The position numbers were made by a program, and so were the translations under genes. Of a stretch of DNA of 64,000 nucleotides, positions 1 to 14,209 are shown piece by piece. A model generated the notes under the pieces. The model made no database searches. It was not told the DNA's origin and worked only from the letters and a program-made list of their open reading frames with translations. This stretch comes from Labia minor (taxonomy: Eukaryota; Arthropoda; Insecta; Dermaptera; Spongiphoridae). How positions within the stretch are numbered: the first letter of the stretch is position 1; the number at the start of each line of letters is the position of its first letter. The DNA is taken from NCBI GenBank assembly GCA_963082975.1, contig OY720346.1:29568720-29632719 (forward strand). The letters run 5' to 3'.

Positions 1-3000
1 CAACTGGAAATCGAAGACATTGTTGTGAGAAATTGATAACTGCATGCATGCGAGGTTGATGACGTTTTAATATTAATAAAAAAATCATTTGTTCAAAGGT
101 TTTTACTCTATTATAAATTGCATGTGTCGCGTAACTCCTCCCTCCTAACCACCTACAATCTACTTCCTATCTTATTTACTATTAAATAAAAATTAAAAGA
201 AAAAAATCTCTTTTTTTATAATTTGTGCCAAAATTCAATTTTTTTATATATAAAATATATATATATATATATATATATTCCTATCTATGTATAAATAAGA
301 CAAATGTCATATCATAAGATATATTTATATATAATAAATTTAAAAAAAAATGGAAAATAATTAGTGAGAATGTAAAAATTAAAGAGATTAATTATTATTA
401 TGATTATATATATATATACAATATATATAAATGGCACGGAATTGTATATTTTTTTAATAATAAAAAAAAAGAAAAATGACAAATGAATGAATGTATTGTT
501 GCGCCATGCATGCCTTGTATTAATTTGTAGAGTGAAACAATTTATAAATATAAGAGGTTAGTCTAAAAAGTTCGTTGAAAAGTTGAAAACTACTCCCCTA
601 ATAATATGTGAAGATATTGAAATAGAAAAGTAAGACAAATATACAACTGAGTCATTGAACCCTCAGGCTTCTTCCTACTAATAAATTCCATTTAGTTAAT
701 AAAGAGAGGGATAAGCGCCGAGAATTGCTCCCACTCTTTTATTAACACAAAATATCAATCTATACGAACTTTTTAGACTACTATCGACTTATAAATCTAA
801 CGTTACCTGAGTAAAAAAATAAAAAGGCTACAATTAGACCGCAACAATTCGAAGCAGGTCGAAACAGGATTACATCAGGGTTGTGATAAACCTGAACCTT
901 TTTATGAAGCAAGTAAGTGAGAATGTTCACAAAAGGTTTTTGTAGGATAAATTCAGTCCTAACTTTTTCTTTTTCAAAAGGACGAAACAGGTTTGCAACA
1001 GGGCAATGTCCTACAAAAAGTTGAACAGTATGCCAAATTATTTCATTAATATTATTGCTATCTCTCTATTTTTCAATAATAAAATAAAATATTTTTTAAT
1101 TGAATTTTTCTCTTATTCTCACCTCCTGTGGTCTGTTTTTGTAATTTTGAAAATAAAATAATATATATTTAAATGATCAATTTAAACTTCCAGATTTTTT
1201 TTTATTCAAATATTACTTACCTTTTTATAATTATACTTACATTTTATAAAATATGTAGATAAAAAAAATCTTGAAACATTTTATATCATAAATAATTTTT
1301 TCAGATCTTCGTTATATGTTAATTTTTAAATATAAAAAAATCGTAGTGTAAAATGAAAAACTCATTTTTATTTTATTATGAATTGATAATTTTATCTTAA
1401 AATTTATTATGTTGTTTTTTATAAATATTTATAATAATAATTAAATATTGGTTGTGTCTCATGTGATGTATTGTACTTATTTAGTGTATAAAAATATTTA
1501 TTCTTGTGATTGATTTCATTCCACATTTTCTTCTGTGTATTATATTATTAAATTCCTTAAATAAAAATATTTTTCTATTTTTATTTATAAATAATTAGAT
1601 CAGATCCATCCTATTTCTTCCACCTTCCTCCAACCATTTAGTTTTCATTGTCTTAAAATAAAATGTATCTCTTTAAGATTGCCTATTTTGAAATTTTAAA
1701 AACACACTGTATCTTGGAAATATTTAGATATGTTTATTGCAATAAAAGGAATACATATTGAGGTTATGTATAAAACAAAAATATTAGAATGTGTCAAAAC
1801 TCCTCTTTTAATAGGAATTGTTTTTAGGTAATTGACATAAATAGATAGATCATTACTTTTAAAACTCCTCAAATTATAAGAGCGTCAAATTCCAAGATTG
1901 TTTCAGTGTTAGGCTGGGGCTGGTTAAAACTAGTTATCTGCGAGTTCCATTGAAGCAGAAGTACAGAAGTCGAGAAGTTTGAATTTTTTCAGCTACATTT
2001 TCAAAGAATTACACACTTCCCAAACTAAAATTCGCAGTAAACAGGAAATGAATGGGATGTTGATGATGAAGGATCACTCTTGGATTCTCAGCTCTCCAAG
2101 TGTTATTAGCCATCAAGTTTGAAATTCACCTCATCAGAGAACGAAAATTTCCGATTCTCTTGTAGCTGTAAGAATCTTAGTAAGATATTCTATTCCATAC
2201 ATAATTTCAATATCTTCTAGCCACTTTATTACAATAAAAACATTTCAAGTAAATACTGTATTTTTTAAAAATTTCAAATTAAGCGGTGTAACATTCATTA
2301 TAATAAAGTTCACAAGTTTCACAATTTTGTTTTTTGAGATATTTTCTATTGGAAATTTATCTGAACTGGAAATAAAATAATTAGTGGGATGAGTGAGTGG
2401 ACAAAGGAAAGAAAATGTTGGCAAATATCTTTTTTAATAAAAAATTGAAAAAAATAAAAACTGGAAAAAAATTTTATAGATATATTTTTTTTATTGAAAC
2501 ACCATTACATAGCAAACTAAAGGAGCACATTATGTTTTTTTACATCTAGCCTGTGATTTGGGATAAAAATGTTATAAATACAATGACATTTTTTTTAGTT
2601 ATGCATTTCCATTCCAATATTTTTTTTAATTATGGCCTTGTTAGACATTTTTATATATAAGAGCCATTAAATTTTTTAGTTTATTTTCATCATTCCTTAT
2701 CAAATATTTTATTTTTAAGATATTTATTTATTGTAATTTTTATTCTTTCATTTATATATATATATATAATGTCACGCCCTCAAATGAAATAATAAATATT
2801 AGATTCAACTTTTTACAAATTTCATTTATTTTTGTTGTTGAACAACACTTTTTTATTTTGTTTATTTTAATCTCCTCTCTATAATAATAATAGTAATAAT
2901 AATAATAATAGTAATAATAATATTTAATTAATTAATAATAATTATGATATTAATGAGAAATAATAATAATAATAGTAATAGTATAATAATAATAATAATA

Positions 3001-6000
3001 AATAATCATGTGAATCAATGCCGCAGCCATGAATTTATAATCCGAGCCATCTCGCTCCCCGACGAGAGAGTCTTGTCCCATGGTTCTTTGGCACTTGTAC
3101 CATTTTTTTATTTTTATTTTATTTTATTTTTTTATTTAAAGAGAAAGCTGAAAGTGACCAGGAAGGACTCTTAGTGTGCACTTGAGGATTTCAATTTGTA
3201 TTTTTAAATTTGTACTTTTTTAATTTTTTTATTTTTTTTTTTGCAAATTTTAAGAAAACATTTTTTCATTTTTCTTTAATAGAAAAGTTTATTTATTTTT
3301 TATTTTTTTGATTTTTTTTCTTTCAAGAATAAATATGTATATATATATATATTTATAATTTATTTATTTACTTATTATGAAAGAGAGAGAGAGAGAGAGA
3401 GAGAGAGCTAGCGAGCGAGCAAGTGTGGTGTTTTTTAATTTAGAATATATGATTTGAGAAGATTTTTATGAAATTAATGCATTCCGCGTGATGATTGGGG
3501 GAAAGGAGCGGGAGGGAGTGATAAAGAGAGGGGTTTTGTCTAATATTTATAACAAATTCTTTGTTTTTACTGTTGTTATGTTATATTGCAACAACAGCTC
3601 AACACACTTCAATGGATCACACACATCACCATACATTCCCCTCCTGGTTTTTGTTCCTTATGTAAGATTTAATTCTTTTAAACAGAATTTTGTTTTATTT
3701 TTGTTCAAAAGCAAAAGCAGCGCACTATAATGTATCAAAGCGAGATCGAAAACAAAACGAAAAAGTCAAAAAAACAAAACAAAACAAAAGTGCCATTAAG
3801 GGTTTACCTGTTCCCCGAACGATTGGTAGAATGCCAAAAAGAAGCTGTTCGTTCGTTTGTATTTATATATATATATTTCATTTTGAAACTTCAAAAAGAA
3901 TTGAAGTTGACATATTTGGATCACATCAAATTGTCAAGTGGTCAGAAAAACTGGAAGGCACTTTACTACTTTTTGAACACATCCATGCCAAGAGTATTTT
4001 CTAACATCAATGGACATTTCAAGTGACTTTTGCAGGTCAACCTATTCAAGAAAGCCCTCTGAATCACCAACATTAGGCACAAGTTTTTAAGAATACAGTT
4101 CAATTTTGGCGTACTGTATTCTAATATTTTTAAAAAGTATTCATACAAGTTATGAAAAAGGAAATTTCGAAAAAAGAAAAATTAATATTATTATATCAAG
4201 AATATGGTTGACTACTACAAATTCACTGCACTGTTTTTTTTTTTATTTATTATACACATATTTTTATTATAATTTATATTAATAACTGATGATTTTTTTC
4301 AAAGCAAAACAAAAATTTCAAGGCCACTTTGATTTTTCTTTATATATATAGAAGGTATATATATATATTATATTAAATATCACTTCATTTTGTGTCAACT
4401 TAGTATTCAATTCAATTTTGGCATACCCCAATGGCAGGAAGGCATTTCAAATTATTTTTATTTTTATTTATTTATTTTTTTTTTATTTTTTTATTTAATT
4501 CTTTTTTCTAAATAGAATATAAATTTTGTACATTTATTTATCATTTTTTTTTTCTAAAACAAAAAATACATAATTGGAATTTTGTTATTTATTTAATTTT
4601 ATTTTAAGCTTAAGGAATTCTAAAGTGACTAGAGGCTCCTCACAGTGAAATGAAGAGAATGAGAGTCGAGGCAAGGGATGGAGGAGGAGGAGGACTGAAC
4701 AGACAAAATGAATATGAAACGAATCATCACACATCATGGGTTTAAGGAAACGAATTAGAGAGATGGACAAATAAGATTCAATTCTGAGATCTATTTTTTA
4801 TAATAATGTTAGTACATACCAATATATAATGTTTTAATATATGTACATATTTAAATATTATCTTGTACTAGTCAAACATGCCAGAAATCAGCCAATGTAA
4901 GTAGTTCATAATAACTTTCAAATTATATTATTATAATTGAATCGAGATAAGAGATAAACATGGATTTTTTTAATATTTATTATTATAAAATTAGTTTTAT
5001 TAAATTAAATTTTATTTATATAAATAACTATTTACTGATTAAATAATATGAAGCTAAATAATTGATATCAAAAAATTTTTTTTTAAATTTAGAAAAGAAG
5101 TTCAAAATTGCTTCTTAAACAATTTTTCGATTATAAAATAATATTTTATATATCAATTGAAAAAATTGTAACTTCTTATTGGAATATAAAACAAATAAAT
5201 AATTAATATAAATCCATAAAATAAAATAAAAAAAAAAATATATAAAGAGATAGAAAAATTAATTAAAAATAAATACAAATTTTAGGAATATATATACAAA
5301 AATTAAATGAAAATTAAGAGTTAAATTAATGAAATTGTTTTCAGTTATATTTTTTATTTTAAATTTAAATGTTTTTCAATATCATAATATTAATAAAAAA
5401 ATCTAATTTTTTTAATGTTTTTCATTAAAATTTGCAAAATCTCTTCCTTTAAAGTGGTAATTTATTATTTTATTTCATTTTTTATTAGATTCAATTTATA
5501 AAATATAAAATTCCGTGTTATTATTATTAATATATAAATAAATTCAAACAATATTTTGATCAAATAATTGATATTTTTCAACAGATTCGGAAAGGTTTTG
5601 CCCATCTCTATAAAACCAGCATTCGTATGGGGTGTATATTTAGGAGGGGGTAGGTAGGTAGGTGGGTGGGTGGGTGCCAGCTAGCTTACTAGCTATACAT
5701 CAATAGAATAGCTTGCAGCAATTGTCATACCTAATTAAGAATAATATACAATAGTATATATATAAATATATACACATAATAAATAAAAGAAGACATTGTC
5801 TCTCTTATAAACTTGCGCACACTCCAATGAAGTATCTTTTATCAACAACTTTTGTATTTGAAATTGAAAATCACAAGACCAGTTCCCTGTAATATACATT
5901 TTTTTGTTTGTTTTATTTAATATAATACACCTATATAAAATAATTTATTATATAAATTTAGAGACCTAAAATACTGTTGTAGACCAATGAGTTAATAAAA

Positions 6001-7480
6001 AATAATAAATATCGTGCTTGAAAACAAAAATGGATCAGATAAAATGGAAATAGCTTTCATATATAAATATGTATACTTGATATTTTTTTTGTTTTTAAGA
6101 TTATATATATATGAGATATACATAAAGATATACAATGCTATTAAAGATTTTTTTCTAAGAGAGAATGAGAGACAAGGACGCACGAGGAGATTTCCTACAG
6201 GGAGAGATGGGCCATGTGTATTTATTCTCAAAAGGGACTCTAGAAAAATAATAATTCGTCACTTTTGAGTCAGGCGTACGGATTTCCCCCCTCCCCCCTC
6301 CCCCGCTTATGCATTTGTTAATTGATTGTTCATGATATGTCATTTTAAAATGGACAACATTTTGTTATCTTTTTTTCTTGGCTAAACTTCTAAAATTGAT
6401 ATTTTTTTACTAATACTGACAATTGGCAAACATAGAGAATGTAAAATAATATATTTCCTGTACTAAATATATTGCAATACTGTATTATTATAATTCTAAT
6501 TTTTTTTTTTTGCTTTTTTTTTGTTTTAGTTTGCTTACTAACTTTCTGTATACTAGGAATTTTTTTTATTATTTTTATTTTTTATTTTTAGTTATTTATC
6601 TGTAAATTAATATAAAAAATTAAATAAAAGTTTCAATGATTTGTGTATGGGTGGGAATGAGAAATTGGGGGTGGGGGGTGGTGGTTGGGTAGGGAATGGA
6701 TTTATTTTTTGTTTTTGATGGTGAAAGACTCAATTTGCCGAACTCTGTTATTTCACATACATTAACAAAAATAATGATAATAATAATAAATAACCATTCA
6801 GTGGAGAGTTGACGGACCCATCATCATCGGCGCGCAAGCCAAGGAATGCATTGTGATGTGTCAAAATAAAAATAAAAATTAAAAATTAAAAAAAAGAAAA
6901 GAAATACTGTACACTGCCTTATGTAACTAACACTGTGTTACTTAATGTAACATAGAACAAATACTCAGAGACAAGAGTTCTAGCATTTGGACATAGCTAA
7001 AGATCTCTAAACCTCTCTATGCATATCTATAAAAATTAATGGCACTAAAACGTATTTTATATATAAATATATATAATATAATATATATATATATGTATAC
7101 ATGTTGAACTTAAGTCTTTGGGAAGTTTTTTAATACATAATCTAAAGATATTTTTTTTGTTTATTTTTTGTATTTTTTTTAATAGATATTTTTTGGAAGT
7201 TATTAATTTTTCTTCATCATCTTGATCATGTACAATGCAAGTCTTTCTTATATAGTATAATATATTTCTTACAATATATATTTATTTATAAATGATAAGT
7301 CTCATAGTATATATAATTTACTAAATATTTTTTTTATTTATTTTTTTTTTTTATAATTTAAACTAACTTTTGACAACCTCTTCTTCATCTTCTATATATA
7401 TATAATATATATGTATATAATTTCTTAACCATATATATATAATGCTTATACTTAATCAATTAATTAATTTATTTTATTTT

Positions 7481-7525
<45 letters not shown>

Positions 7526-7541
7526 ATAGAGTTGAGTTTTC
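1..7541. other. 3' flank of bab: AT-rich, no gene seen
   Basis: Apart from the 218-base MITE at 561-778, this stretch holds A/T-rich low-complexity sequence and microsatellites: (TA)n near 253-279, (GA)n at 3382-3408, G/T-rich minisatellite near 5645-5677, C-rich tract near 6286-6304 and (TA)n near 7489-7528. Short open frames on both strands show no protein-like composition or splice support. Part of it may be the bab 3' untranslated region. Confidence 0.6.
561..778. mobile_element. Tc1/mariner-like MITE with TA target site
   Basis: A 218-base element with perfect 15-base terminal inverted repeats (GTCTAAAAAGTTCGT at the left, its reverse complement at the right). It is flanked on both sides by TA, the target duplication of the Tc1/mariner superfamily. 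No coding capacity was seen inside, so it is a non-autonomous copy. Confidence 0.75.
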
Positions 7542-7547
7542 TTTATT
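7542..7547 (-). terminator. Candidate poly(A) signal for the A-B-C-D transcript
   Basis: AATAAA on the minus strand about 120 bases after the exon D stop codon. The flank is so AT-rich that several other AATAAA matches lie further on, so the true 3' end may be kilobases away. Confidence 0.3.
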
Positions 7548-7668
7548 CATTAATATTAAGAGTAGGGTCTAAGGTAGTGCTGTGTGTTTTTTGGGTGTGT
7601 TAAGTTTTATGTATACATGTGTATTTTTTATATGTATGTATGTGAGGGGGTGTGGGTGTGGGGTGCAC

Positions 7669-8232
7669 TTAATCGTTGCGACCATGGATCATGGAGGGTT
7701 CCACCTTAACGGTGATTCGTTCTGGGTCTTTGGCTGCCGCTGCTGTTGCAGCAGCATCTTTCACCAAAGAATCAGGACTTTTGACAATCTCTTCGATATC
7801 CTCTTGGAAAAGGTTTTCAGGCCTAGGCGATGTAAAGCTACTAGTGGGCTTATATGTCATTCCACTGACGCCAATTCCCACTTCCACATTGCTAAGTGCA
7901 GCCGCCGCAGTGGCTGTTAAAGGGGTTGGTGATGCTGCCAATGGTGAGGCGACAGTCGCTGCGTCCATGTCTGGACTGCCAACTCGAAGATCGGAGGGAC
8001 TGGGTACACGTAGACTGCCATTGCTTGGTAGGCAATGGCCACCGACAACCAGGCTCCCGAGGCCACCCAGTTCGTGTTGGTGTTGTTGCGCCGCTGCTAC
8101 CATACTGCACATTTGTTGACGGAGACCTTGCGCCACAGCAGCAACGGCTGCAGCCGCTGCAGCTCCTGGCGAGACGGTCCCCTCTGGGCCGTTACTGCAC
8201 GAGCCTCCCGGGTAAGTTAGACCCAGTGGTTC
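7669..8232 (-). CDS. bab: bab exon D: Ala-rich C-terminal exon with canonical stop
   Basis: The terminal coding exon starts after an acceptor TTTTAG and runs 564 bases to a TAA stop, giving 187 residues in phase 0 with exon C. It opens with EPLGLTYPGGS, then a poly-Ala segment (AAAAAAVAAVAQGLRQQM) that resembles the Bab C-terminus as I recall it. Gln/His, Ser/Pro and Ala-rich low-complexity stretches follow. It closes with NLFQEDIEEIVK and ITVKVEPSMIHGRND, where VKVE is a second sumoylation-type motif. No folded domain is visible; the segment is probably a disordered regulatory tail. With exons A-C the visible product is 346 residues. The other long frames over this exon on both strands are shadows caused by its high GC content. 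Confidence 0.88.
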   Translation of the reverse strand, partial: EPLGLTYPGGSCSNGPEGTVSPGAAAAAAVAAVAQGLRQQMCSMVAAAQQHQHELGGLGSLVVGGHCLPSNGSLRVPSPSDLRVGSPDMDAATVASPLAASPTPLTATAAAALSNVEVGIGVSGMTYKPTSSFTSPRPENLFQEDIEEIVKSPDSLVKDAAATAAAAKDPERITVKVEPSMIHGRND

Positions 8233-11200
8233 CTAAAACAAATACATACATTTCAATTTTAACATTCCATCTTTTATTTATTTCATTATTATTAAGGAAT
8301 AAACAGAAAACAATATTTTTAGAAGCAAAGAAGGAAGATTTTTTTCTAATTTTAAAGAAAAAGATTATCAATTTAAGAAGTTCTTTTTTTTTTAGTTGAT
8401 AATGTCTATTATCCACCACCCATCTCTTTCTTTACTCTCTTTCTGAATGAAAAAAGTAAATGTCTTGGAATTTGAGTATCTGATAAATCTCTTCATTAAT
8501 ATTATATAAATGTATATAATTACTTTGAACATAGAATTTGTAATATTTATGGAGTAATTTAGCACAGAGAGCAATTAATCCTTTACTGTTTCTAATAAGT
8601 AATGAGTGCTAAGAAATTTGATACGAAAGGAGAGGGTGTGTGTGTGTAAGGGGAGAGAGAAAGAGAGAGATAGGTTGAAAAGTTGTCTGACTGCATTTCT
8701 GACTCAATAATCTGTAATATTATATCTATCTACTATTACAATTGGTTGAAATTAGTTATTCAAATGAGTTAACAACACGAACTATTTAGTTATATTCATT
8801 TATTGATTGTTCACTGATAATTGGGGATTTTATCTACACGATCAACTAATATAGTCCTAGCCATTAGACAAACGACTAAATGGTAAATTTTCATTGGGCA
8901 TTGATTTTCCTAAATCTATACTCAATATTAACACAATCTAATATATTGTATTATAGAGGGAAAAGACAATATGATTTAAGAGGTGAGGAGGAGGGGAGAG
9001 GTGAGTGTCCATTTTAGTAGAAATAATGATTTGATAAGGGATCTGATCGATGAATTGTCGACATGCATTTACAATGGAGGCGGAGTGTTTGTCTCCATTA
9101 AGAAGGTAGGATATGTTAACAAATCATTTTGATAAAAATCGTGGTGACTTGAGACGTATATGATATAAAACGTCGACGTTAGGTAGCTGACCTATTCATT
9201 GGTTGAAATGAAAGAGTAGCAGTAGTAGAAAAAAAAAAAAAAAAAAAAAAATAAGCATACAATGAACATATATCAATGATGGGGCTTCTTTTCTACAACC
9301 CATTCTACGTTCACACGCCACCAAGAAACATCTAAGACAATATATTAGTATGTATAGTTTCAACTAAATACTATTTTATTTAGATCAAAAAGTCATTCAG
9401 ATAATATGGAGGAAAAGGCCTACCTCTAAATCCGCTTTATTCTTATTATATTTTATAAATTAATTTTGTTGAAATTGAATAAAAATGTTTATATAATTAT
9501 TAGTTGTTATCAATATTTATATAATTAAAATGCATGTGAACAGGTGGAAAAAAGTAAGTGTGGGGCAAAAAAACAAGTAATTTTCTTCCTTTTTCTTTTT
9601 TTTTATTATTTATTAGTTTAAATTATATATTATTATAAAAAGTTGAATTATTTTTTGTATGTTTTTTCACAAAAATTAAATTCATAACTTTCCATATCAT
9701 GTTTTAATATATATATATATATATATTATTGTATATAAAATGAATTCAATAAATTGATAAATTACTCTGTATATTATATTAAAATGAATTTTTTTTAATT
9801 TGATACAAAGGTTGATTATACTTATATTATATATATATAAATGTATATAATAAAGTCATTCATTATTTTTAAATCTTCAACAAAAAAGGGAATAAATTAA
9901 ATATAATGTTTTATAAAAATAAAAGTATATTAGGGAAAACAATTAACGTTATAATTTATTATTTATTATATTTATTAACAAATGTTATTTTTTAAAATAA
10001 TCTGTTTGATACAAATATTATCAATAAATTTCTAAAGGGATTCTACATCATATTCACTTATCAGATTCAAGTTAATAAGATAATTTTAATATGTATACAA
10101 TTTTCAATTTGGAATATATAATAACACGATAATCGAAATTAAATAGAAGTTTAAAGGGAAAGCTATTCACAAAAAAAAATGAGTCTTTTCTTTATCTCAA
10201 TACTAATATAAATTTCACTGTTTTCAGATATTCAAAATAAAAATAATTTATTCGATTTCATTTTCATGTCGTTGATGATCCAACCTTATAAGATTAATAT
10301 TAAAATAAACATTTTACTATTTGTTAAATTTTAATTGTCTATTACCGATAAAGATCTTATGATGTTCAAAAAAAAAACACTTGAAAGTGAATGGAATAAA
10401 TTGTGGATGTTTATTTTTAAAAAAGAAATTAAATTATTATGTATTCAAAAAATTTGTATAAATGTATTAAAAAATAATTTATTATTATAAATTAATTATT
10501 AATTTACAATAAACTTTTATATCTAAGATATTATAATAATTCAGAAGAAATTTTATCATATATTTATATATATATATATATATATATGTTCACATGTTTT
10601 TTGAAATAGATATTTAATTTATTAAATAAATAAATAAATAAATCAAACAAGGGACAAGAATTTGAAGAATTTGAAAGATTTTTGACAGTTATCTATTAAT
10701 ATCAGTCATCAATTTTGTGGGTTTCAAATAAGCCAGATGGCATTCTCCAATGTGGGGGCCATATTGTTATTTTAGGACAATTTTGTGGTAAATAAATGAA
10801 AAGATAATAATAGGAATTTTATAAAAGGGTTGAAAACTTCTCTATTAGAGAGAAAGAGATGTAATCCATTTATAAAAAAAAAAATAACAATTCTTGAAAC
10901 TGGGTGGATTATTTTTTTTCTTTTTACTGATGATGATGATATGAAGAGGTTATTATTTTATTATAATATAAATTTTCTGTCCTTGGTGGCTTTTTATTCA
11001 ACGTTTTTAGTATTTTTATTGAAAATAATAACAAATGATGAAAGAAAGAAAGAAAGAATGAAAGATGGATTTTTAACTTTTGGACATTAATAGATTATTT
11101 AACTGAGAAATCTACATAAACAGAAACAGAGTAAATATTCCTTTACATTTCTCCCACTTCTCCATTTTCCTTTCCTCATCTTCCTCACATCGTTGTTATT

Positions 11201-12044
11201 TCAAATACAATAAATTAAAATTATTATACTATTTAAAATGAGAAATAACAATTTATTTTCAACTTTTTAATAAATTAAAAGGGAGAAAATACATTAGGAA
11301 TATATATATATATATATATATATAAATATATATACAGTCCCACCCCTTCTCTTTAACTCCTAAATAAATAATATCACATACAAAAGGTATTTTCCACCAT
11401 TGTAAGTAATTATACGTGAATTTATTTATATATTTAATTCACTCAAGATAATTAAAATGATTGCCCCTCGTTGTTTATTTGAAACAAAAATAATTGTTTT
11501 TATTTTTATGATTAAAGCCCCATGTATCTGGTTGGATGTGAGAAGGGAGAAAAAGAGAAAAAGGGAAAGTGTACTGCTAATGATAAAAAATATATTATTT
11601 TAAATTATATAATATTCTAACATAAGTAAAAAAGACACGTTTAGTGAACAGAGAAAATCTCTTAGGAATGGATCATTCTAATTTACCCCCTCCCCTCCAC
11701 ACCCAAGAGAATTCACAATAACAAAACATTGTCGAAATAGTTCTATTTTCTACTGCATAAGAATTAATTGTCTGGTTAAAAAAACATATCTAATGCTTCA
11801 AACAAAATCATGTACTTACTAAGCTGCAAAAAAGATAATTATATCTGTTTCGAAATCTAAATTATTTTATTAGAATAAATAGTATTATAATTTATTTGTG
11901 AGAAATAAAAGTAATATGATTTATATAAAATTGTAATTGCACAGAAATCAATTACTTAGAATAATTATCGTTGTGAACAGAGAAAATTTATTACAAATTT
12001 CTACTGATTTAGTATAATCATTTAATATTTAATATTTCACCATT

Positions 12045-12056
12045 TTATGATTATAT
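12045..12056. repeat. Left target-site duplication of the SINE
   Basis: TTATGATTATAT, repeated exactly at 12582-12593 on the other side of the element. Confidence 0.85.
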
Positions 12057-12581
12057 TATTATTATTTATTATTTTGCGTCTGGACCACCTAGGATCACGC
12101 AAAGCTCCCATATACAAGGGTATTGATGTTAAGTGTGCCCATATATGAATGTTCTTTTTAGGGGTTAACTTCATTCTTCTTTTTTTGTGTGCTCATGAAG
12201 ATCCGGTGTTATTCTCATCACGAACCATTGTTGCTTGAATAAAGGTATTGATGTTAAGTGTGCCCATTTATGAATGTTCTTTGGGTGTTAACTTTTTATT
12301 CTTCTTTTTGAGTGATCGTGAAGATCCGGAATCCTCCAGGTGAAGGGTGGATTGGGTACCAACTGGAGTTATTCTCATCACAATCCATTGTTGCTTATGG
12401 TTGCTTGTTTTTGAGGTAGTCCTGCTGGTGCAGGGTTGTATAGAACCAGGGCTTGTCAGTTCCTGGAGCAGGAGGCAGCTGATGTTAAATTGAATTTATT
12501 AGAAAAATCCGTTCTTGGTTAGAATCGAACGCCGACTTCTTGTGTAGAAGGTTGCCACGCTACACTCTCGGCCAAGCCACC
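12057..12581 (-). mobile_element. tRNA-derived SINE with internal tandem duplication
   Basis: Read on the minus strand the element starts GGTGGCTTGGCCGAGAGTG, like a Leu/Ser-type tRNA 5' end with the polymerase III A box. It continues with an anticodon-arm-like stretch and a B box (GTTCGATTC) about 50 bases in. The body contains two diverged copies of a unit of roughly 125-200 bases (GTGATGAGAATAAC ... GGGCACACTTAACATCAATA). The 3' end is an AAT-rich tail. Exact 12-base duplications (TTATGATTATAT) flank it, as expected for target-primed reverse transcription by a partner LINE. At about 525 bases it is long for a SINE, partly because of the internal duplication. It is not a functional tRNA gene because the 3' acceptor half is absent. 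Confidence 0.88.
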
Positions 12582-12593
12582 TTATGATTATAT
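12582..12593. repeat. Right target-site duplication of the SINE
   Basis: TTATGATTATAT, identical to 12045-12056. Confidence 0.85.
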
Positions 12594-14209
12594 ATTATAT
12601 AGTTTTAAATTTTAAATTATGATTATATATATACACTCATGGTTATATGTTATATGATTCATTAAATATATCTTATATTTTTTTTTAAATTGTATTAATA
12701 TGTATTTATATATAAATATATTTATTTATTGATGTTTAAATAATTGTCTTAAATAATTGCTAAGGAAATTTGTAAAAGAGAGAAAACAGAGAACCTTAAC
12801 AGAATTTTTATAAGTTTTTATTTTTTTTAATTTAAATTAATTAATCAATTGATATAAATTAAATTGTTCATAGAATCAATTGCTTTTTTTTTCTTTCTTG
12901 AATCAATTATTTATCTTTACAGAATTTCCATTATTATTTCAAAAAACATTATTTATTTATTTATTTTAAATTCCTTATGTGTCTGTGCTTGGGAATTTGC
13001 CATTAAAAGTTGTTGGTTCACGTTTTACTTACACTTCCTTCACGAGACAAATTATTCTTTTTAATAGACCTTGTTTCAGCTGTTTATTAAAACAGTTCTG
13101 AAAAACAATAAAAATAAATTCAACTACACGGCTGTTGTTGTTCTTCTTGTTGTCTTTCGATGACTCGAATAACCAGAAAACATCCACCTTCAATCCTTTA
13201 ACTCTCTCTCTCTCTCTTTCTCACAAATATATATACAAATATATATTCTCATAAATATATATTCAATTTTATAATAAAAATACGACTATAATACAACTTA
13301 TACAATTTATAAATTATATATATATATATATAATATACAGGCATGTTTATTATTTATTGAAATTAGCCAAGACATAAATACTCAGACAGACATTTACTAT
13401 CAACGAACTCAAAAGCTCATAATTTTTAATGTAAGGTATATATATTTAAATTTAATTGTTTTGAAAGCTTACTGATTATCTGATAAGCTTAGGTTAGACG
13501 CATTCTATCAAATTTTGATAGGCCGATATTTTGGTCAAATTGGGAGGAACCTACCATAAAAGTGTTGATGGTAGGTTTATAGATAGACCAACTTTTTAGT
13601 ATACTGATACCCATTCTTTCTTTAATAAAAAAAAATCACAATTTTAATTAATGGAATTTAATATAAATTTAATTAGCAGTTTTATATTTAATAAATCAAT
13701 AACTAATTAATTTTTATTAATCTTTCTCTTTTGTTATCAATGTATCCAAGCAATTTATTTATGCGGGCTTTGAGGTAGGGAGGGAGGGTGGAATTTTATC
13801 CACCATATATATATACATATACATTATATATCAATATAGTTTTTGATCCCGCTATCAATTTATATTTCTAAATCTATATAAATTTAAGTAGATACAATTG
13901 TTGATATATATATATACAAAGTAACGGATTTCAATTAAATTTGGCACAGATTTTTTTCATTCGATGAGCTCTGGTATATTTTAATTTCGAAAAGTGAAGA
14001 AAAACCCAATAAAATGGAACAAAAAAAAGCAAAATGTGCAGCATCGTACACGTGGCGGAAGTGAAACTTCTTACAATCTAGAGAATAAGATAAATTTTAG
14101 TTGAGAGTGTGAGTGAGAGAGAAATAGAGAAAAATAAAGGGATCATTTCGAAAGACATATAACAGTATAAAATTTTCGTAACAAATATTCGCTTTATTAT
14201 TATTATTAT

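Noticed and set aside
835..1035. Possible MITE with inverted TTTTTGTAGGA / TCCTACAAAAA
   Set aside because: The inverted match is short and no consistent ends or target duplication could be set.
3488..4026. Plus-strand frames of 80-104 codons
   Set aside because: Overlapping frames in AT-rich sequence, no family likeness, Lys/Phe/Ile-dominated.
7676..8399. Plus-strand and alternative minus-strand frames over exon D
   Set aside because: Shadows of the GC-rich coding exon; only the minus-strand frame in phase with exon C carries Bab-like sequence.
9169..9180. Perfect palindrome AACGTCGACGTT
   Set aside because: Only 12 bases, single copy, no context to give it meaning.
12480..12581. Functional tRNA gene on the minus strand
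   Set aside because: A and B boxes are present, but the 3' acceptor half does not pair with the 5' end, and the sequence continues into a SINE body with target duplications.
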